From: Cryptomeria japonica
Lineage: Eukaryota > Streptophyta > Pinopsida > Cupressales > Cupressaceae
Direction of reading: 5' to 3'
Length of the DNA: 64,000 nt
NCBI RefSeq assembly: GCF_030272615.1
Contig: NC_081406.1
Location: 231,438,396-231,502,395 of the forward strand
Below are positions 58,530 to 64,000 of this stretch, in pieces. A program made the position numbers and the translations under genes. Within the stretch, counting starts at the first letter, position 1; each line of letters opens with the position of its first letter. The notes under the pieces are model-generated. The model saw only the letters and a program-made list of their open reading frames with translations, was not told where the DNA came from and ran no database searches.

Positions 58530-60720
58530 TCACAACTATCCTGTACCACTACCACCTGACTCTGTCCGTCTTTGTGGCTGTGGGCGAGAAGATCCTCCAG
58601 ATACCTGTCTCCCATGATCACCACTCCTCTAAGGAGGTCCCATGATCCCACGACTACTAGTATCCATCAACACAGTGGTATGATAACTACCTGCTCTCTG
58701 GCTCTCTGCAACTACCTCCTCATATCATCATCACCAGTGGGAAGTCTCCTTCCCAGCCCAAACTAATGCTCTAACAGTGTCATCTGATAGAGTACCTGAT
58801 CCAACCTGCTGAATATGATCAAGAAGGCCCTGAGTATCCTATTGTCTCCTAAGAGCTCTATCCCTCTCAGTCATAAGAGTCTGCACCTATGCTCGAAGCT
58901 GATCAATATGTGCTCTCAGACTATCAATAGTATCCTGCTCTAGAACATCCTACTCTGGAACATCATGCTTTGCTACACCCTGCTTTGGCATAGCATGCTC
59001 TGGTGCATCCTGCTCTGGTAAATCTTGCTCTGGTACATGAACCCCAATCCTCTCCTCACCACCAACCTATCCAAATGTTGGAATCTTGGTTTGAGTAACT
59101 CTCTGAACTCGTCATCTAATCAAGGGAACATGATCCTCAGGATCCTCATCATCTCCACCAATCGCTGCAATAACCTTAGGGTCTGGCTAAATCTGTCCAA
59201 AATCAATGCCTCTCTCGCAACCCCCATCCAGTCCAGTCACCCTACCTCCTGTCAATGGCAATCCTCTCAGTGATCTCATACCTACCCTACCATGATCTCT
59301 CCCAATCCATCCAACATCCCTCCCACCCATAGGATGTGCTCTCCCAATCCTGCCAACTAGTTCAAATAGTCCTCCATGAACTATAGGTCGACCTCCCCTC
59401 CGTCCAGGCCTCCTACCTCCACCACCTCCATCCCCACCCTCATCTCCACCCCCCAGCCTCCTGAGCAGCTCTAAGCTCTCATCTCCATCTCCGTCTCCTA
59501 ACAACAGGATTATCTGAATCATCATCCTCATCTCCTGAGCTAGGAGGAGGATTTGCTAGATCTGTAATATGAGGAAATGGATGAGCTAGTAAATACTGGG
59601 CAAAATCTATAGTAACCCCAAGATCAATAATGTGTAATCTCATATCATATGCCACTCTCAAAGTAGCAACAAACTCTGCATGAGCAATCTCAAATGAAAA
59701 TGAAGGTCCCCAATCTCGCCTATCTCTGTACCGCCGAGCATATATCATCACACTAGTAGGCATAGGTTGAATGATACCAAATTGTCTCAGAATGTGACTA
59801 ATCAACTGTCGCTCAATAATGAAAGGTGTCCGACCGATAAGATATCTACTCTTCTTAATAAATGGCAAGGTCTGTGCATTATCCATCCATGGCTCACAAT
59901 CGACATATGGTCTCCAAGTAATGCTATCCAATGAATCAAGCACCCAACGCCAATACTCCATCTTACCCAGCTTATGCTGAGTAAGGATACCTGCATAGAA
60001 ATATACATATGGTTGTCTCTCTCCATGAACTCTGTGATGGATAGGCCACGTAATAGCAATGTGCTCCCAACACCATATCTGCAATAAAGTGCATCCAATC
60101 GACAAACTAGCACTCTCATCATACACCACCTGGTGAAGATCATGATATAGATGTGCCAACATGAAAATACCCCAAGCATATCGAGTATGATGTTGCATCA
60201 TACTCAGGAGAATCTCACCCCATCCAACAGAAAAACCTCAAGATCACCGATCAGGACAAATAAATCCTCCAATCAAGCCAACAAAAATAACAGGAAGAGT
60301 CTCATAATACATCACCATATCTATCCATCGGATCTCTCCTCTATCAATGCTCTCATTAGCAAACATGACTCTACAAGCCTCTATGCCAACATAGTCCTGA
60401 TAATCATACTGCACTAGCTCACCAGTCACTGGGATGTGCAAAATCCTATAGACATCCTCAAGTGTCACACTAATCTCACCCGTCGGCAGGTAGAAAGTAT
60501 TATGCTCGCTGTGCCATCTCTCGAATAATGCTATCAAAAAACCTCTATTATGTGTAATCTCAAGCATATATAACAAATGGCACAAACCACATGCATCTAT
60601 GTGTCTAATCTCAGCCTAGGTAAGCTCTGGAACTAAATGACGCACTACAGGCAATTTCTCCTGACACTAGAGAACATCAAGTTTCTCCTATTTTGCCAAG
60701 ATAAATCAATCAAAAACTGA
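58530..60720 (-). pseudogene. Antisense plant mobile domain (PMD) gene carried by element D
   Basis: On the minus strand the frame can be followed from about 60720: HLVPELT, AEIRHIDACGLCHLLYM, HNRGFLIALFERWH, FYLPTGEISVTLEDVYRIL and IPVTGE. After two TGA stops (60241-60249) come YAWGIFMLAHLYHDLHQVV, IGCTLLQIWCWEHIAI and YYRW-type segments to about 59650. This LPTGE.s.TLEDV...L.i.VtGE core and the later 'aHLY..L...GC..LLQ.W.WEh' block are those of the plant aminotransferase-like/PMD family (MAIN, MAIL1). A C-terminal Gly/Arg-rich and acidic tail continues, with a frameshift near 59490, to about 58530. PMD proteins in plants act in nucleus-located silencing and gene expression, and versions within retroelements are known. 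Codon use is GC-richer than the surroundings. Confidence 0.8.
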
Positions 60721-60900
60721 ATCAAGCTATCAATTTATCAATCAAGCTAATCAAAGCTATCGATCAAATCTAGCAATCAAGCTATCAATTTATCAGTCAA
60801 GCTAATCAAAGCTATCGATCAAATCTAGCAATCAAGTTATCAATTTATCAATCAAGCTAATCAAAGCTATCGATCAAATCTATCTATCTATCGGTCAAAT
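60721..60900. repeat. 55-bp tandem repeat, three units
   Basis: Unit starts at 60721, 60776 and 60831, with ATCAAGCTATCAATTTATCA followed by AATCAAAGCTATCGATC. It lies just upstream of the antisense PMD gene, in its probable leader. Confidence 0.9.
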
Positions 60901-61024
60901 CCAACAATCAAAGCTATCTAACAATCTATCAATCACGCAATCATGCAATCAAGTCCCTATTTTATCATCACTGCGTATTAAACACGTTCAGTCTAATCAT
61001 CAAAGTGATTTTTTTTTAGCCTTT

Positions 61025-61270
61025 ACACTTATCAAAAACATCAAATTTGAACAAAAGCACTAAAACTACAAGCATAAGCGCTAACCCATGCAAAAGCGCT
61101 ACCTTTCTGGGCATATGCGCTAACAAACAATGCATTTGCGCTACCCTATGCATATGCACTAACATCTTGAACATATGCGCTAACATATAGATCATATGTG
61201 TTAAACTAAGCATTTGCGCTAAACCTAAGTGCATATGCGCTAAACTAAAATGCAAAAGCACTAAATAACG
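61025..61270 (-). repeat. Short tandem array TTAGCGCATATGC, inverted copy ahead of PMD gene
   Basis: About ten imperfect units of 20-25 bp. On the minus strand the core reads TTAGCGCATATGC or TTAGCGCTTTTGCAT. It is the same motif as 46862-47190 in opposite orientation, so each array precedes a gene on its own strand. Confidence 0.88.
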
Positions 61271-61755
61271 CCGAAAAAATTGAAAAAATAAAAAAAGTGC
61301 CTAAAAACATGAAAATTTGAATGAAAAATTGAAAACAAAGCTCGGGATAAGATACATACTAGATATCCATGCTCGATAGGTCGCTGATAACGCCGAACAT
61401 GCTCAAAATGATGGTTCTCCACATGAATCACCATTTTGCCACCTCAGCAAGAATATTTTCAAACCAAGCTGACAAGAATAACAATGAAATTAAAATTAGC
61501 CTTGGTTAATTTTATATTTACTATTTCAAGAGTCATTAATACTTTTCAATGGGGCAATTTAATTTGTTTTTTACAAATGAATTTAATTGACTAATTCTTA
61601 TCAATTATCATGAGATCAATCGTTCAAACCAAAATATTCAACAATTTCACGATCAATCTCCTGAGGGGGCACACAATCAGGATTTTTAATCTTCGTTAGG
61701 CGCATTATCAAGACTTGATTAAATCTTTGAAACGGTGTTGTCTCGACATCATTTC
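61271..61755. other. D end region before PPT
   Basis: About 0.5 kb, AT-rich, no supported coding frame. CTGAGGGGGCACACAATC at 61661 is a second purine-rich patch before the PPT. Confidence 0.4.
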
Positions 61756-61769
61756 AAAGAGGGGCAAAA
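61756..61769 (+). promoter_or_regulatory. Element D polypurine tract
   Basis: AAAGAGGGGCAAAA, identical to E's, directly before the 3' LTR start TGTATACACAT. Confidence 0.9.
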
Positions 61770-62418
61770 TGTATACACATAAAAATTGGCTATGAGCAAT
61801 TAAATAAATATTTTATATTTATTTAATGATTATTCTTCTATTAAATAGTTAATTTGAAAAGATTAATTTATTTAATTCATTTTCGTGTCTTTCTATTAAT
61901 TAATAATTTATTAATTAATTCATCTATCCTATTCTTCTAATTAATTAAATATCTAATATTTAATTACCTTCTCCAAACAATTAAATATCTAATATTTAAT
62001 AGTTATTCTTCTATCCTATAGTCTCAAAATATTAAATAATTTCTAAATTATTTAATTTCTTTTCCAACTCTCCCTCCATCTCCACTTCATCTTCCCTTTG
62101 CCAACTCATCAAACATATGGCTAAGAAAATTAATATTTCTTAAATATTAATTCTTCATTTATCTTCAACCTCCAAACTTAATATGCCATTTTGGAAGCCA
62201 ACAGTGCATTGTCTGAGAGCACACCATCTGCAACCAAGAATAGTGGAGTTAGAACACAATGGGACATAAACCATGAAGGTAATATTAGTATTTTATTTCA
62301 TATGTACTTCATGTAGTTTCATTGGTTGATTTTGGATTTCCTGTGGCATTTCCATTGGTATTTTGTGAAACTAACTTGTTACAGGTAGCATTCTGAGGAT
62401 GAAGTTCAAGTCAACACA
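61770..62418 (+). repeat. Element D 3' LTR with internal deletion
   Basis: 649 bp matching both ends of the 5' LTR but lacking about 470 bp, including the TATA box (junction CCAAACTTAAT/ATGCCATTTTGG). It is followed by TTTTGGCACC (62419-62428), the start of the PBS, and then by unrelated sequence. Confidence 0.88.
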
Positions 62419-62428
62419 TTTTGGCACC

Positions 62429-64000
62429 TTGACCTTTTTTAGTCAATATCTATCCATATCTATAATTGATGAGAAGGGTAATAGAAAGCATATTTTCACA
62501 TGGACCCATATCCTCTTTGCAACCCATGTTTATTATACCTTCTTTGACATGTTCCTAACCCCAATCCTACAAGATTTGAGTAGGAAGGGTCAAGATCTCT
62601 TTTAGGACTGTCAAAATTTTGCTTTAGTTTCTGTTAAGTTTTGCGCTTTTGTACCCTAGTGGGGTTAGGGTTTCAAATTTTTTCCTTAGTTGCAAAACCC
62701 TTAGGATTTTTCCTATGAAAGAATCACCCTTCTCTTCTATTTTTTTATTGAATAGGTGGGTTGGTTGATTTGTTCTTCACTTACATCTTGAAGGGTTTAG
62801 TCTCATTCATTAACTGATCCTGAGCGTTAATGACCCATTTACCTTCATGTATTAAAGCCATGTTCTTTAAGTGAAGGACCCCAAATCTACCTTGCAGGGT
62901 AGTGGGGAAATGTTTTTGGCCCTGTTTTGAAATTTCCCCATGCCCCCACATTGTTAAATGGTAGCATAATATTTGTCACGGAGCTGAAAGAAGATAGTTT
63001 GTGTTTTTCTTTATGACCTTCCCCATTCCCTCTGCATGATTATCTTTGTGAGAAAAATGATGTTATAGGGAAACAAGATGTAAACAATGTCTGAAGAGAG
63101 AGGTTCCCCACAACCCCACACAGTTGTCTTAGTAGTTAAAGTTATGTTGTGGGAAAGCAGGGAGAGCCAACTCAAGGATGAGAGAAACAATTATCTTCAT
63201 AGCCCCATGCTATAAAAACAAATGAATAAGAAATGTTGTGGCTTGGTGGGAAGCAAAAAATGTTAAAGGGAAATCTCTTTCCCTCCACTCTACAAGGTAG
63301 AAATGAAGAACTAAAAGACCCTTCAAGCTAGCAGGGTGGTATTGCGAGGAAAGAAAAGTTTTCTACTACCCCATAGCATGAAACAAATAATGAAAAAAGA
63401 TTTTATGGGCTAGTGAGATATAGTGTAAGGAAAGAGGTATTTATCCCCACTACCTTGTAGGATAGAAGCAACAAGAAAAATGACCCCATGGGCTTGCAGA
63501 GAAAGAATCAAAGGGAAAAGATGTTCCCTACCATCCCACGATGAAAAATAAAGAGGAAAAAGATGGCGAGGGGTAGTAGGGGACATAGATGGAAAACATA
63601 AGAAAATATAAGACTAATGCTAATAAAAACTAAAGAGTGCCACCTCAGTAGTCAAAAGGAGTCAAAATGAGATCATGGTCATTTATCCTAAAATCGATGA
63701 TGGAGTTCAAATTTCAAAGCCACCAACTCATAAAGCTAGCACTAAGGAAATTAATGGTGGATGAATTGCTAGCTCTCTATGAGAAATAAAATCAAGTTAT
63801 GTCATTCATTTGTGCACCCAACAACCAAGAGATCAAACGAAAAGAGTTCCAAGTGACCAAAAGCGATTTGCAGAAGCCTAATTGTGCCAAGAAGATTTGA
63901 TACACAAGTAGCCATTGACTTGCAGTGAGTTGTGATTTCATCAAGAAAGATTAAAAGATTATCATAGGGTTTCTTGTGTCTAGAAAGCATAATTTAGAAC
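62429..64000. other. Right flank without a recognised gene
   Basis: Starts abruptly after the PBS fragment. A 68-codon frame at 62399-62605 has a FFSQYLSIS...TWTHILFATHVYYTF stretch but no known motif. From about 62870 to 63590 the sequence is a degenerate ~85-bp tandem repeat. The rest shows no feature I can name. Confidence 0.45.
62870..63590. repeat. Degenerate ~85-bp tandem repeat, about eight units
   Basis: Units share CCCCATxGxATGAAACAAAT, a GTTTTATGGGCTAGTG-like middle and GGGAAAGAxGTTTCCCC ends. Unit starts are near 62941, 63027, 63112, 63200, 63287, 63371, 63451 and 63533, spacing 80-88 bp. The units are diverged, so the array is old. Confidence 0.72.

Noticed and set aside
60721-60900. 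The 55-bp repeat as a CRISPR-like array
   Set aside because: Units abut without spacers and are restricted to three copies in the PMD leader.
62399-62605. A 68-codon frame in the right flank as a gene
   Set aside because: It begins inside the D LTR, has no motif and no partner. Left as unexplained.

Overview
The window is plant nuclear DNA made almost entirely of nested LTR retrotransposons. I see no intact host gene, no rRNA or tRNA gene and no CRISPR array. The lineages present are Tat-type Ty3/gypsy with a second 'archaeal-type' RNase H, a SIRE-like Ty1/copia element, and a plant mobile domain (PMD) gene. These point to a seed plant with a large, repeat-rich genome. A gymnosperm is a reasonable guess but is not proven by the sequence.

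Left half (1-22.4 kb): a decayed plus-strand Ty3/gypsy element (A) is split in its reverse transcriptase by a minus-strand, pol-less LTR element (B, 2763-18245, duplication GGTCT/GGTCC). B's right LTR is split by a pol-less copia-like element (F, 9771-18099, duplication GAAAG/GAAGG). F's gag is split by a solo LTR (G, 11157-12673, duplication AGTAT). The nest is therefore four levels deep, and every level is supported by matching target-site duplications. A's integrase end and an antisense ORF remnant follow at 18.2-21.3 kb.

Middle (22.4-37.1 kb): a full-length but decayed copia element (H, 22431-37077, duplication AAACT). Its 3' LTR is interrupted by a complete minus-strand Tat-type element (E, 28822-36187, duplication CTAGT) that has lost gag and protease but keeps RT-RH-aRH-integrase. 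H itself interrupts an unidentified reading frame that can be followed on both sides.

Right half (37.3-62.4 kb): element C (37354-45677, related to B by its PBS and PPT) has gag-like sequence and a long antisense ORF. Its 3' LTR is cut by element D (45678-62418), a 16.7-kb Tat-type element with gag carrying a long Asn tract, protease with a G-patch-like segment, RT, RH, aRH and integrase. D also has an antisense PMD gene near its 3' end. D's right border is rearranged. The last 1.6 kb holds a degenerate ~85-bp tandem repeat and nothing else I can name.

Most interesting: (1) D carries the same short TTAGCGCATTTGC-type repeat array in front of gag on one strand and in front of the antisense PMD gene on the other. 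(2) F (sense) and C (antisense) carry what looks like the same family of large accessory protein, with a W..PI/T...I..V/ITG-type N-terminal motif and a coiled-coil C-terminus, in elements that lack pol. (3) D and E share a tandem pair of hairpin-like motifs downstream of integrase. All coding regions here carry stops or frameshifts, so these are fossils, although D and E are the freshest.
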